Assembly (NCBI GenBank): GCA_951640165.1
Contig: OX621255.1
Span: 27,192,001-27,256,000 of the forward strand
Reading direction: 5' to 3'
Origin: Pseudoips prasinana
Taxonomy: Eukaryota > Arthropoda > Insecta > Lepidoptera > Nolidae
DNA: 64,000 nt
Part shown: positions 10,048 to 21,337 of the stretch, piece after piece
Numbering within the stretch: the stretch's first letter is position 1
Layout of the letters: every line of letters starts with the position of its first letter
Notes under the pieces: model-generated
Told to the model about the DNA's origin: nothing
Database searches by the model: none
Seen by the model: only the letters and a program-made list of their open reading frames with translations
Position numbers and translations under genes: made by a program

Positions 10048-11017
10048 AATGATTGTTGTAGATGATGAATCGAAATGTAGGCTCTAAGGCCCGAAAAGTA
10101 GCCCTTTAGACGCTCTGACACAAATCTGTGTTTTTACATTAAAATTGTTCGGAGCGGGTATAAAAACCATTGCGCTTCCGAACACTGAAATGCGACCGGA
10201 CTGCTAGAATACACAGACATGCATTGAAGTTATATAAGATTTCGACATAGCGTGTAATTTAAAGTCTTTGTCTCAAAAGGTCATTTATTTCAAGTTTATC
10301 TTGCGAACGTTATTGAAATAAAATAATAACCTACCAAATAACTTTAATGATATGAGATGAACTCTTTTAATCTTTAATATTTATCGGCAATATTTAATCT
10401 TATTTTTTCCCGAGTCTCGTACCTAAAACGTGTTCTCTTTCAGTTGACCTATACAATATTATCCTCGTTGACAACACCAGGAAATTATTATATCTAATAT
10501 TAAATTCGCAAGTTCTTATAGAATTTCAGTATTTAAGCTGCGTGGCTGGCGCCAGATATTTATTTAATTTTTATTTGTTTAATTTTCACCCCGAAATACA
10601 TTCACTTTCTAGTTAACATAGTACTTCTGGCTGAATTTAATCTATGACGGGCAATATCACTGGAAACTAGGCAATTAGCTTTTTACTCTAAGTAAGCAGA
10701 CACAGATCATCCCATAGGACAGCTATTGACCTCCACCAGGACTAGTTAAACTGAGAAATGGTAGTGACACTGTTTTGTTTGTTATTTTTTTTTCGATCAA
10801 AGCACGAGTTGTTTCAGTCATTTGATTTTTTTGGCATTATTAATCCTTTTCAGTTCAGAGTTGAGTTGGTTTGTGGAATGCGCTGCCAAAAACAGCGTCC
10901 AACACAATGTCTACAAATAATCTCTTTGACAATAACTTCAATAAGATAGCTTAGTAACTGAATCACTACTGTCATAAATTAGATTTTAATTCCATTTTTT
11001 TTCGTGCAAGCCGCATA
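10048..11017. other. No gene seen
   Basis: AT-rich, single-copy-looking DNA without a supported exon or repeat match elsewhere in the window. Confidence 0.5.
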
Positions 11018-11063
11018 TTCCAATATCTATATGTAGATACATATCTACATATAGATATTGGAA
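11018..11063. repeat. Perfect palindrome, 22-bp arms, 2-nt loop
   Basis: Arms 11018-11039 and 11042-11063 (TTCCAATATCTATATGTAGA at the start of the left arm) match exactly. AT-rich, so it could extrude a cruciform. Confidence 0.95.
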
Positions 11064-11218
11064 CCTAGAAATAATAAATACAAACATGTTGTGACTACTT
11101 ACAAAGGCCTTTTTAAAGTGTACGTTAATATTAACCATTTTTTATTGTATGAAAATAATATATGTATTTAACTTGCATTGAACGCCAGTCTAAGAAAGGG
11201 TTATTATTGCTTTTATAG

Positions 11219-11518
11219 CTAGGCCCCGCGGTTTTATCCGCGTTAAATTTTATAAATTATCACAGCTCCTATATAGCGTGATAATATGTAGCCTATATGT
11301 TGACCCGGCCTCTTAATAATATTCATGCAAATTGAAGTAAATCCATGCAGTACTTTTTGAGTTTAGCCCGGACATACATACAGACAAACAGACACACAGA
11401 CAAAAATTCTAAAACCTATATTTTTGCCTTCGATATCGATTATAGATCACACCCCAAGTAACCTTTTTAAAAAATATTCAATGTACAGTCTTGACTTTCC
11501 TACGATTTTATTATATGT
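11219..11518 (-). mobile_element. Helitron-like family A, subtype 2
   Basis: On the - strand the 3' end is GCGGATAAAACCGCGGGGCC then CTAG, a hairpin plus CTRR terminus. The body matches 46056-46339 (TAATATGTAGCCTATATGTT; CAATGTACAGTCTTGACTTT). The 5' end is eroded: the sequence departs at about 11518, before the TCTATAC seen in the other copy. Confidence 0.6.
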
Positions 11519-11943
11519 TTAAAGCATTGAATTATTCAATAAATCATATTTTTTCTTGCAAGTACGTAAACCTTACGGTAAAAATAGGTATAGTACCGTA
11601 GGGGATACGGAACATATATTTTTTTAATTACAACATAGCGTAATATAATTAACACTACAAGGAACCAGGCGTGAGTCTGTGTATATACGTATGTAATATA
11701 AATATTTTTTGGGTTTTTCTCTATAAAAATGTAATTACTTGTTGCTCTTATAATGCCTCGGTCACTAACCCTATTAATTACAGTCGTTACTAGTGAACCA
11801 AGGTCAAACTGACGTGGCCGCAAAGCGATGACAAATTAAAATGGTTCCACATAATCTGCATCTACATTTTGCGTACATATATTTCAATATTTAAAAGAAA
11901 ACATAAATACTTTATATTAGAATTGAAAATTATTAGAATATAT

Positions 11944-12366
11944 ATAATAATAATATTTACACACAGCCATCTGATCCCATACCAAGCCGAGCTTGTACTA
12001 TGAAAACCAGATAACTGATATACTACCAATACTACATTTCTTTTGTAAATACTTTTTTATATAGATAATTACACCTAGACTCAGGACAAACAGACATGTT
12101 AATGCACACAAATATCTGTCCTGAGTCCTGGGTGGGAATGGAACCCACGACTTTTTGTTTTTTTAAGACAACGCCAGCAATAGGTAATCTAATTTCTGTG
12201 TCGCGGGGTACTTAACAAACATATAATAGACGGGCACAAATTATTATTATATTAAGATTCCGAACAACTATTTATGCGGCGAGGTGACTGTCTTAGCCGC
12301 TGCGCCACACGTGCAGTCAGTTCCGGCGTGAAAAGCATGCATTTGACAACCCCGCTAACAGACCTG
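11944..12366 (-). mobile_element. SINE-B copy interrupted by SINE-2
   Basis: The outer SINE runs from the TAATAATAT tail (11944) to the B-box region (GGGAATGGAACCCACGAC, ending 12151) and resumes at about 12322 with CCGGCGTGAAAAGCATGC to its 5' end at about 12366. The interruption is SINE-2, so SINE-2 moved after this SINE-B copy. Confidence 0.75.
12152..12321 (-). mobile_element. SINE-2 inserted in SINE-B
   Basis: On the - strand it begins CACGTGTGGCGCAGCGGCTA, a Pol III A-box-like start, has a GTTCGGAATC B-box-like stretch, then GTGCCCGTCTATTATATGTT and CCCGCGACACAGAAATT, ending in an A-rich tail. Related fragments lie at 17617-17730 and 50478-50580. Confidence 0.65.
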
Positions 12367-12782
12367 TATATTTTATGTGCACTTCTTTCCTATGATTAGA
12401 GTACATATAGTTTTAATTCATATGGTATAGTGTCTCCATCATCTGTTTGAGACAATAGTGTCTTCCTGCTCACTTCGTGGGACATAGGTATATGGTGCAC
12501 AATTGTGTGCGCACACAGGGGTAATTTCTATTCCATCTCTTGATCTGTGGGAACGACTAGTGAAACGTTCGGAATGAGGGCAGGTACAGGACCGACAGTG
12601 CCGCCAATTCCCTGACTTCGGCTTTATTCTGATATTTTTTTCTTTACAGAAAATATCCAAAATAGAAGGCCATTTGAACTCATTATCTTCGGTTGAACTC
12701 GCTGCCGCTTGTCTAAGTAAATAAAGGCTAAACACTTGAATAACTTAATTGATTTTATAATACACAGCTAAGAATCATTCTA

Positions 12783-12895
12783 GTTGTCTGGAAGAGATCG
12801 CTACAAACGTCAACACCGCTGATTATACCTGTATTTGCTTATATTAAGACATTGTGTATTGTGTTTTCTGGTGCACTAAAGTGTACTCTATCAAT
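12783..12895 (+). repeat. LINE L3, 3'-tail fragment
   Basis: GTTGTCTGGAAGAGATCGCT through CCTGTATTTGCTTATATTA to TGCACTAAAGTGTACTCTAT and a TCTATC-type terminal repeat. Same tail as at 30214, 34050 and, in reverse, 58725. Confidence 0.7.
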
Positions 12896-13189
12896 CTATC
12901 TTAAATAATAATCATGCTCCAGAACGAGTTTAGGCTACAACAGCCCGTCGTAATGGATTCTAACCAACTACAGAGTACATATTATAGTGAAGAAATGTGT
13001 GTGAGAATACAGGTGCACTCTCTATTGCGTCATTCTCATAATCTCACTGGGACGGTTATCGAACGGGAACAGGAAGCTCAAGCTCATTACTAACAGCTTT
13101 ACGTGCTCTCAGTGACACTAGCGTATGACACCGTTAACATTTAGATGGAGTCTAGACTCCAGACTGCAACAAGGTATATAATAAAATGT

Positions 13190-13258
13190 TTTGATCCAAC
13201 CCGGAATTTGAACCCAGGATCTCATTATTTGAGATTGAACACGCTACCGCTTGAACAA
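13190..13258 (-). repeat. SINE-Z, tRNA-like head fragment
   Basis: On the - strand: CAAGCGGTAGCGTGTTCAAT and CCTGGGTTCAAATTCCGGGT, corresponding to the head of the SINE at 27795-28110. Confidence 0.6.
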
Positions 13259-13823
13259 AGAAGTGTTCATGATAATACAAATACAGCATTACAATCAGTT
13301 AATCCATTTAGATGACGTACGTAAGAAATCAAACATACAGATCGAATATCATCTTAAAAACAACCGTTATTTTATACCATAAATGTCGGCCTAAATACAA
13401 TTTGTCAAACTTGTGACGGAATATTTCAGGAAATAATAGTATTTATTGTAGTTTCAGTGTAACCAGATAAAAATAATAAACATTAAATGGTTACATTTAT
13501 TAATATTATCGGGAAAAACATTTAAAAATATATTGATTATTTTTTCGATCCATAATTTTTGTATGTGCCAATTTTGACACTTTTGAAGGAATGTGGCTCT
13601 TCTTAAATTAATACCGTGGTCTTAAGAGGCGTTTTATTCACGATATTAAGTAACACTTTCTGTACGCCTAGATGGACTACGTATACGCACAATTTCTAGT
13701 GTAAACCTACCAGCATTCTTATCTTCAGTCCAAAGTACTAAAAAATAACCCTTACGACCTTGAAAGTAATGTGTCGGACTAACGTTTTGAACGCTTAAAA
13801 ATTGCCCTGTTCAGGAATATATA

Positions 13824-15122
13824 CATTCAGCCAAAAAAGTATCGGGAATGGATGATTTGTTTATGGTTCCAAATTCAATTTTTTGTTTTTTTTGTTGTTG
13901 TTAGATTGGCACAACTGTTTTCCATTTTGGCGCGGAGTTTGAGTTGCATCTGTTATTTATATTAAATACAGGACTGGTTTTAGTAATATCATATATAGAT
14001 TGTATTGCGAATTTCATAATGGACAAATATATCGAACAAAGAGTTTGTCTTAAATTTTGCATCGCTAATGGAATTTCGTGTTCGGAGTCACTGAAAATGT
14101 AACAGAAGGCTTACGGTGAATCGACTTTATCAAAAACTCGTGCTTATGAGTGGTTCAAAGCGTTCAAAAGCGGTTGAGATGTGATGAAAGATTTGCCTCG
14201 TCTGCAACTGAAGTTAACATCGCAAAAGTGAAGGAAAAAGTGAGTGAAAATCCTCATTCAACTCTGAGAGATAGCCGCCGAACTTTCTGTATCTCAAGAG
14301 TCGATTCGTACCATTTTAACTAATCACTGGGGTATGAAACATGTTGCCGCTCAGCTAGTCCCAAAAGATCTGAATTTTCTCCAAAAACTCAATCGCATGA
14401 AAGTCGCTGAGAACATGGTAGAACGAGTCAATTCCGACCCAACATTCATGAAACGCATTGTTACTGGTGATGAGACGTGGGTTTATGAGTTTGACATGCA
14501 AACTAGTCAACAAACTTCGGAGTGGCGCCTTCCAACTGAACCGAAACCGAAAAAACCACGCCAAAGTCGACCAAAGTCAAAGTCATGTTGACTGTTTTCT
14601 TTGACTATCGTGGTGTTGTGCACTCTGAATTCTTACCGAAAGGTTGAACGGTAAATAAAGAATATTATTTGACCGTTATGCGGCGTTTAAGAGAGCAAAT
14701 TCGACGAAAAAGGCCAGATTTGTGGAAAGAAAATTCTTGGATTTTGCACCACGATAATGCGCCTTTGCACGAGGCCATCGTTGTGAACGAATTTTTGACC
14801 AAACACTCAACAAACACCATCCAGCAACCACCATATTCACCAGATATGGCTCCAGTTGACTTCTTTCTTTTTCCTAAACTCAAATTACCACTTCGTGGTA
14901 CCCGTTTTCAATCGGTATAAGACAGAAAGGAGAATTCGCGGCGAGAACTGAACTCAATTCCGAAAGCAGCGTTTAAAAAATGTTTTGATGAATGGATTAT
15001 TCGTTGGCGTAAGTGTATCGTTTCTGAAGGAGCATACTTTAAAGGTGATAAAATAAAGTTGGATGAATAACAAACATTTTGTATATTATTGATCTTTTCC
15101 CGGTACTTTCTTGACAGAGTAG
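13824..15122 (+). mobile_element. Mariner-family DNA transposon, inactive
   Basis: About 1.3 kb, the usual mariner length. The left end (TTCAGCCAAAAAAGTATCGG) and the complement of the right end (CTGTCAAGAAAGTACCGGG) form imperfect inverted repeats, with TA next to each. It contains one decayed transposase gene (14019-15070). The termini are diverged, so exact limits are good to a few bases. Confidence 0.8.
14019..15070 (+). pseudogene. Mariner transposase pseudogene
   Basis: The ATG at 14019 opens a protein of the expected length (~350 codons) and family: near the N-terminus I see K-F-C-I-A-N-G and later Y-E-W-F-K-A-F-K. The catalytic triad is recognisable: D in V-T-G-D-E-T-W, D in H-H-D-N-A-P, and a third D in S-P-D-M-A-P-V-D, 34 residues after the second, so the D,D34D spacing is intact. 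The frame is broken by stops at 14100, 14175, 14645 and 14918 and by at least one frameshift between about 14570 and 14600. It would have catalysed cut-and-paste transposition at TA; this copy cannot. Confidence 0.85.
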
Positions 15123-16201
15123 TATACTCTAGATCAGTGTTTTTCAACCTGAAGGTCGCGTTAGAACTTGGCCGTATTCCTGTGGCAAGGTTTTGGCCGC
15201 AAGAGCTTGATGATGGAGAAAACAATGCGTAGTGCTGTAGTATTCGTGGGAAGCGTTGTACAAAAAAGTATTTCTTCCATTACATTTTCATTGGATTCAA
15301 CGCATAAAACCTAGAAAGTGCACACATTCTGCAGTATCCGTACATTCATCAAATTTCAAGGAGTCTTCGAACCATCAGTCATCATATCGCTTATCCTCGA
15401 TTGAATAAAATATCTAAAAAATCTTTATCATGAGAAAACTTCGAAACAAATAACACACTGTGATTTATTCCTGGCTTGAACAATCTGACGCTAGGGTAAT
15501 AAGGTCCATACGATAAGTAAGTACTATAATATAGATTTTACGAATTTATAAGTGTACTCTCTAATACGTTGGTAGATTTTGTACCAATTTAGTAGTGAAA
15601 TGATTTTGAGTGTGGTAACATTGTGATGCTGCGTAATCAGTCAACATTCGACATCTGAACCCTGCCACAGATTACAATAAAACAAATGCAACATTATAGT
15701 GAGTGATGTGATATAGTTAACTAGATTAACATACTGAATTATAGGACAACATTTTTATAAACCAATCGTCATACCGGATTAATGATAACAGTTTGCACAA
15801 GAGTCAAATAAAAGGTATGTAAATTAATTATTTATAAAGTAAGGATTACGTGTTTCATTGTGAGTTTTATAGTTTTCCTCTTTATTGCATTTTCCCAATT
15901 ATATTTACACTATACTAATACAAACTTTGGGAAATTTAGTATTCTTACTTTTGTATTTGAGGTGCGTAAAGTATGTAATATTTTACCAGCTGGTTTTTTA
16001 CTCGTAACTTAGTTATGAATAGATAACACTCACGGTAAAGGTTTATATGAATATAACCTCAATTTGTGATAAAATGGTACTCATTCTAAAGTCACGCGTT
16101 GCAGACGAATTTATTCCATAACATAATATAACTAAAGACTAAAGAATGCATTTCTTAAAATATTAAGTAATAACTATTCTTCTAGTTAAGTCACTCCACC
16201 C
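15123..16201. other. No gene seen; one repeat D fragment
   Basis: AT-rich DNA. A short antisense piece of repeat D lies at 15468-15528 (GGCTTGAACAATCTGACGCT, then GGGTAA and ACGATAAGTAAGTAC). Nothing else is recognisable. A 5' non-coding exon of the downstream gene could lie here, but nothing marks it. Confidence 0.4.
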
Positions 16202-16245
16202 CACAGACACACACACACACATACAATACACACACACACACACAA
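16202..16245. repeat. (CA)n microsatellite
   Basis: Interrupted CA dinucleotide run on the + strand, directly joined to the LINE L2 relic that follows. Confidence 0.9.
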
Positions 16246-16420
16246 ATTCATTACACGGCTGTCAGTTCTACGAGCTACTCGTATGTGCCCTGCCCACTGC
16301 CACTTCAGCTTGGCAATTCTTTGGGCTACGTCGGTTACTTTGGTTCGCCCGCGGATTTCGACGTTTTTGATTCGATCGCACAGGGATACTCCGAACATAA
16401 TCCTCTCCACAATTGCTCTT
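16246..16420 (-). pseudogene. LINE L2 reverse-transcriptase relic
   Basis: The - strand encodes S-L-C-D-R-I-K-N-V-E-I-R, then T-K-V-T-D-V-A and K-L-K-W-Q-W-A-G-H-I, matching the C-terminal part of the L2 protein at 53142-54321. Both ends are truncated. Confidence 0.75.
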
Positions 16421-16574
16421 TTATTAACTTAATTGACTAGAATATACTAAATGGATATGCAACTTTATAATGTCAACTTCAAAGAATTTCTTATTTAAAA
16501 CACTCACACACACACACAAACTCTCATACGCACATTTTTCTATTTTGAGTTTAAAATTTTTTTTTTTTTTTTAG

Positions 16575-16827
16575 ATGGCGTTATTCATCGACTATAAATT
16601 TTACGTGATTCGATTTATAGAGTTACCTTCAAGGTATTTAGAAAGCTTCGAATATGTATACGTACCCCGATCTTGGATACGAATACGAAGACCGAAGGCC
16701 AACAAAGTTCTAGTTTTAGTTACATACCCCAGAGAGCATCCATACAAAACTATTGAACGGGTCAACAAGGAACAGAACTATGATAAAAATTGGCAAAACT
16801 ATTGGGCTACCGTAGAATATACGACAG
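16575..16827 (+). CDS. Host gene, exon 1 (N-terminal module)
   Basis: Codes for 84 residues plus one base, from the ATG at 16575 to the donor GT at 16828 (ACGACAG|GTAAAC). The peptide is rich in aromatic and basic residues: after M-A-L-F-I-D-Y come V-P-R-S-W-I-R and W-Q-N-Y-W-A-T-V-E-Y. The spacing of V-P-x-S-W-I and the later W-x-x-Y resembles the N-terminal module of insect DUF4806-type proteins; this is a resemblance by eye only. A T run ending in TTTAG sits directly before the ATG, a good splice acceptor, so an upstream non-coding or coding exon probably exists but I cannot find it. Confidence 0.7.
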
Positions 16828-16891
16828 GTAAACACATTTGTTAATTGATAACTGAACACGAGTAAGTTAAAATTTTATTTATATAATATAA

Positions 16892-17047
<156 letters not shown>

Positions 17048-17048
17048 A

Positions 17049-17298
<250 letters not shown>

Positions 17299-17425
17299 TC
17301 ATGGGAGATCTGGTGTCTTTACTTAGCTTAGGTCTGTTGTGTGTGATCTTAGAGCACCAGGCCAAAATTATTTTATTTAACACCATTTTCATATGCTTAT
17401 TGAACACAATTTAACCAACTAATAC

Positions 17426-17462
<37 letters not shown>

Positions 17463-17474
17463 TGTGCGTGTGTG
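17426..17474. repeat. Compound (GT)n(GA)n microsatellite
   Basis: GT units, about 14 GA units, then GT/GC units again; within intron 1 of the host gene. Confidence 0.9.
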
Positions 17475-17616
17475 CATGTGCGTCCTTAATATTGACTATA
17501 CCATTATAACCACGGTTTGTTTTGTATCGTTATAGTTAAAGCTCAGTAGTCATTTTGTAATTTGTAAATTTTAGTATCTTGTTTATTTTTTTATATCTAT
17601 TTTTTTTAAACAACAG

Positions 17617-17730
17617 ACTAAGTACACTGAGTCTGGATGTAATTTGTGTCCGTCTATTATATGTTTGTAAACTACCCCGCGACACAGGGACTTCATTCAA
17701 TAGTGCGAGCGTTTTCTTTAAAAAAATGTA
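17617..17730 (+). repeat. SINE-2 fragment
   Basis: AATTTGTGTCCGTCTATTAT, CCCCGCGACACAGGGACTT and AGTGCGAGCGTT match SINE-2 at 12152-12321 in the opposite orientation. The head is missing. Confidence 0.6.
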
Positions 17731-18035
17731 AAATAAACTACTTTGAAAATTAAAGAATTTTTGAGCAAAGGAAGTTTTGACTCCAGTCGGCTTACATGTT
17801 GCCGCTCTTTACATGATTATTATTACATATGGTAATTTATCTCAACTAAGGCCGTGGCCTCGCTGATGCGGGAATAAAGCGACGCGTCGAATGTCCTCCA
17901 GTAAAGTATATATTAAAATATCAATACAAAATGGCTGTTTGCTTCATATGGCCTTATATTTCATGACTACAGAACAAAGCGTCAGGATATACACGGATAT
18001 TTATTTGTTGTAAGAATTGTAGTATATATTAAAGA

Positions 18036-18229
18036 CTAGCTGTGCCCCGCGGTTTTTACCCGCGTTAAACTTTATAAATTATAGCATATATGTTAATCCA
18101 AAGTGTCACCTAACTCCATGCCAAATTTTATTAAAATCGCTCCAGTTGTTTAGACGTGAAGAAGTAATAAACATACACACTCATACAGTCACACACTCAC
18201 AAACTTTTGCCTTTATAATATTAGTGTGA
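18036..18229 (-). mobile_element. Helitron-like family A, subtype 1, complete (intron 1)
   Basis: On the - strand: TCACACTAATATTATAAAGG at the 5' end, a CGCGGGTAAAAACCGCGGGG hairpin, CACAG, then CTAG (18036-18039); flanked by A and T. 194 bp. Confidence 0.8.
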
Positions 18230-18325
18230 TTAATGTTGAACTGTTTAATAAAATATTATAATGGACAACTAAACTAATGTAGAGGTTATCTCTGTCTAAT
18301 ATAACTCGTAGGAAAAGAACAGGCA

Positions 18326-18459
18326 CAGACGCCAGCACATCAAGCTACCCCAATCTGTCAAATTTATTTTATAGATTGTCAACTTTATCACAAAAGCATA
18401 AGGTTCACTTTCAATTGGTGAAATTTGACGGATTGGTGTAGCTTGATGTGCGGCGTCTG
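18326..18459 (+). mobile_element. MITE-1 copy (intron 1)
   Basis: 134 bp with ~40-bp inverted repeats starting CAGACGCCAGCACATCAAGC. The right flank is TA; the left flank is CA, probably a mutated TA. Other copies at 55691, 56304 and 60450. Non-coding. Confidence 0.8.
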
Positions 18460-18687
18460 TACAATTGCCCAACAACTAAAGCTATGAACTTATGCCAGCA
18501 CCGGGCATTTTTATTACTTCAAACGATAAGCTTATTTTATACTAAATATTCCCTGTCCTTTGAATAATAAATTAGTATTAGTATCAATTAGTAAATATTA
18601 AATTAGTATATTATATCATGGAAGTTCTTAATAATTTTACATTTATTGCTTGTCGCAATCTCGAAGTCACCATTTGTATGTAATGAT

Positions 18688-19265
18688 ACCATCATTATTA
18701 TGCCAGCCAAAAGGCGTTCACTGCGAGCCAAACGTCTTCCCAAAGGTCTCTACACTCTCTACAATGGCCAGTGTTGCGCTACCAGCGGTCGCCAGCAACC
18801 GTCAAAAGATCACCAGCCCACTTGTGGGAGCTTGTCCACGTTGCTTCATCCGGTTCGTGGTCGCCACTCATAAACCTTTCTGCCCCAACGGCACTTCAGC
18901 TTGTGAATTTATTTATTTTATTTTTCAATTTAGAAAAATTACAGCTAATTAAATAATAATCAGGTTGTATGTTTAATTTAAGGCCAATAACAAATTTTCA
19001 CTTATACTATTTAAATAATTGGTAATTAAAGGCAGTACAGGCATACAGAAAATGGTGATGATTAATCATTCCATTTTACGAAAAATATTTGTTACTTAAG
19101 GCCTTTTTCAAAATTGGTCTAAGTAGGTTGTTTGTTTCGCCTCCGGATATCGACATTTTTAATTCGATCTCGCAGGAAACTACATACATAGCCCTGTATA
19201 ATCCTCTTTGGGCATTAATCCTTCTTTTGAGGTCCATAGTAAGCGACCACGTCCTTTTTCAATGT
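18688..19265 (-). pseudogene. LINE L2 relic in two blocks (intron 1)
   Basis: 18688-18903 is the antisense C-terminal end (compare TTCGTGGTCGCCACTCA with the complement of 54143-54160) and 19105-19265 continues upstream (TCGCCTCCGGATATCGACAT; GTCCATAGTAAGCGACCACG). About 200 bp of unrelated AT-rich sequence separates them. No frame survives. Confidence 0.65.
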
Positions 19266-19343
19266 AATGATACATGTTTGATTAATTACCACGATATTAA
19301 ATATGAATCTTTACCCAAAAATAAATATATATTTTTATTATTA

Positions 19344-19786
19344 TAATAATAATATCCTGGGACACTATATTTAACACACTGATCCCAAACTACATGGACA
19401 TTTATTTTTAGAAAATATTATACATGTATACTACATATATACATATAACATAATAATATATAAACTACATGTATAGATATAACATATGTACACCTTATGG
19501 ATATGTTACAGCGGGGTTAAAACGCATGATAACAACTATAAAATTGTAAATAACCTGTAAAAAGCAATAAATTGAATTTGAATTGAATTTGTACTACGGA
19601 AACTAGATAACTGATATACTACATATGGTACTTTTCTTTTGTAAGTACATACGTATATAGATAATTACACCCAGACTGACAAACATACATGTTCATGCAC
19701 ACAAATATCTGTCCTGGGTGAGAATCGAACCCACGACCTCCGGCGTGAAAAGCAAGCATTTGCCAACCACGCTAATAGGCCCGTCA
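19344..19786 (-). mobile_element. SINE-B copy interrupted by a retroelement tail (intron 1)
   Basis: The tail part is at 19344-19392 and the remainder, including the B-box (GAGAATCGAACCCACGACCT), at 19591-19786. Between them, 19393-19590 is AT-rich and ends AGCAATAAATTGAATTTGAA, typical of a LINE 3' end with an AATAAA signal. It appears to be a short retroelement tail inserted in the SINE. Confidence 0.65.
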
Positions 19787-19953
19787 TATTGATTACTATC
19801 ACGTATAGATTTATAGCTTTCCTCTTAAAAAGGAGTCCGTTTTTATTTTATTTGTCATTATGTTATTTTATATTTTTGTTGTCTGTGCATTATTCTGAAT
19901 AAATGTTTTTCTTTCTTTCTTTTTTTAGTATAACACACAATATTTTTTTGCAG

Positions 19954-20025
19954 ATGATAAAGACGATGCTGTGTGGTGGTTGGCAACATTAGGTCGTATC
20001 AAACCACAAGTTCATTCAACTTTAG
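19954..20025 (+). CDS. Host gene, exon 2
   Basis: 72 bp bounded by TTTTTTTGCAG|AT and TTTAG|GTATG. Phase 1 on both sides, so 24 codons are added in frame, joining exon 1 to an acidic start (D-D-K-D-D-A-V-W-W) and L-A-T-L-G-R-I-K-P-Q. It completes the N-terminal module. Supported by strong splice sites and uninterrupted frame, not by expression data. Confidence 0.7.
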
Positions 20026-20324
20026 GTATGTTAATCCAACACGGGTCACCGGCCACAACTATAAAACACCGCTACCGGCATATTTCCTGTAGTTGACATA
20101 CATTTTATATGGACTCGCTGCGCACCTTGTGCGGCGATCTTTACTCTATGCTTCTGGCAATTCTATATGTCACGCTACTTAACTAATTTAAATATCATTA
20201 CACAATTCATTACACATAGAGGTGTAATGAGTCGTATGAAAAGGACCACATTTTAGTTCTTTCGAAATATTTCGATAACTTTTCTAAGACCATCCAAACT
20301 TAAGCAGTATTTGGAGGGGCAGCT

Positions 20325-20520
20325 TCGTCCTGGGTCCAAATCCTAGTTCGAAAGAAAAAATGACATTAGAATTTGTCTTTTGCAAAAAATTCTTAGTATC
20401 TAGAAATTGGCGGCCTTTACCTCCGTTACAGGAGTTAAAGCCGTCGTCCGTGTACCTGACCTCTTTCTAATTGTATTGGCTAGCCGTCCAATTAGATTAT
20501 CTTAAAAGTGGTCCAATATT
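20325..20520 (+). repeat. SINE-Z body fragment (intron 2)
   Basis: TCCTGGGTCCAAATCCTAG, GTTAAAGCCGTCGTCCGTGT and ACCTGACCTCTTTCTAATTG match the SINE-Z at 27795-28110 but are diverged. Confidence 0.6.
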
Positions 20521-20616
20521 TGTGCTTTATGATATGTCGCGAACAACTGCCTTGTAACCATTGTGAATGCCAGCCATAGAGCCATAGCCTAAATTAGATC
20601 AGAAAGACTTACTCTT

Positions 20617-20640
20617 CGAGAGAGAGAGAGAGAGAGAGTG
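20617..20640. repeat. (GA)n microsatellite
   Basis: Eleven GA units in intron 2 of the host gene. Confidence 0.9.
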
Positions 20641-20855
20641 AAAAAGAAGAGCAGATTTGGGGAAGACTCCTATTTAAAGAAACACGCAGTTGTAATAACT
20701 TCATTTTGTGTTAGGTTTGCAATTCGTGAGTGATGCCGCGGTTTAATATGATTCAAATATTCTGTAATTTTTTTTATAAATATTACGATTCTGCCATCTG
20801 ATCCCAAACGATATTATATTTTTTAGGTTTATTAATTTGGTGTTTTCTTTGACAG

Positions 20856-20945
20856 GGCTTCCTACCGATCCATTTAACCGTATTGTCTTAATGGCAAGTA
20901 ACAACTCACCGAAAGAAAATGTCAACATAAATATGGTATCTGCAG
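20856..20945 (+). CDS. Host gene, exon 3
   Basis: 90 bp between TTTCTTTGACAG|GG and TCTGCAG|GTAAAT, phase 1 on both sides, giving 30 codons with L-P-T-D-P-F-N-R-I-V-L-M-A and a polar linker rich in Asn and Ser. It leads from the N-terminal module to the low-complexity region of exon 4. Confidence 0.7.
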
Positions 20946-21094
20946 GTAAATATATTATAAATTCTCGACTATTTTATATTTTACGTTTTAATATGAAGAT
21001 ATTCTCACCTATCTTAAACTTAAAACCATAAATAATTAAACAAAAGAAACACACGAGAAACCTAAAGTACATTCAATTCTTTTTTTTAGAAAGA

Positions 21095-21310
21095 GAAATT
21101 GTAACTGGTCACTCACGGCTGCCACCGGTCTGGCCATAGATGGGTGACCACCAAAGTAGTTTAATTTCTGAGCGTCTCTGTTATTCAGACGGCAATTTAA
21201 GCTGACAGTCCTGATTGTAGTTATTAGAAAATACGGTAAGCCACGTCAGCGGCCTACTGGGCGGCACAACTCTGACACTAGGGTAACCACTCCCTATAAG
21301 ATAAGTAAGT
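21095..21310 (-). repeat. Repeat D copy (intron 3)
   Basis: Antisense version of 62810-63078: ATGGGTGACCACCAAAGTAG, GCGTCTCTGTTATTCAGACG, GGCGGCACAACTCTGACACT, GGGTAACCACTCCCTATAAG. It ends about 28 bp before the acceptor of exon 4, so the intron branch point may lie in or beside transposon-derived DNA. Confidence 0.65.
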
Positions 21311-21337
21311 AAGTATTAATAATATTTATTATATTAG

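Noticed and set aside
11536..12735. Antisense frames of 95 and 98 codons
   Set aside because: No motif, no splice sites matching a gene model; AT-rich or repeat-adjacent sequence.
13824..15122. Active mariner
   Set aside because: Catalytic residues remain, but at least four stops and a frameshift break the gene and the terminal repeats have diverged.
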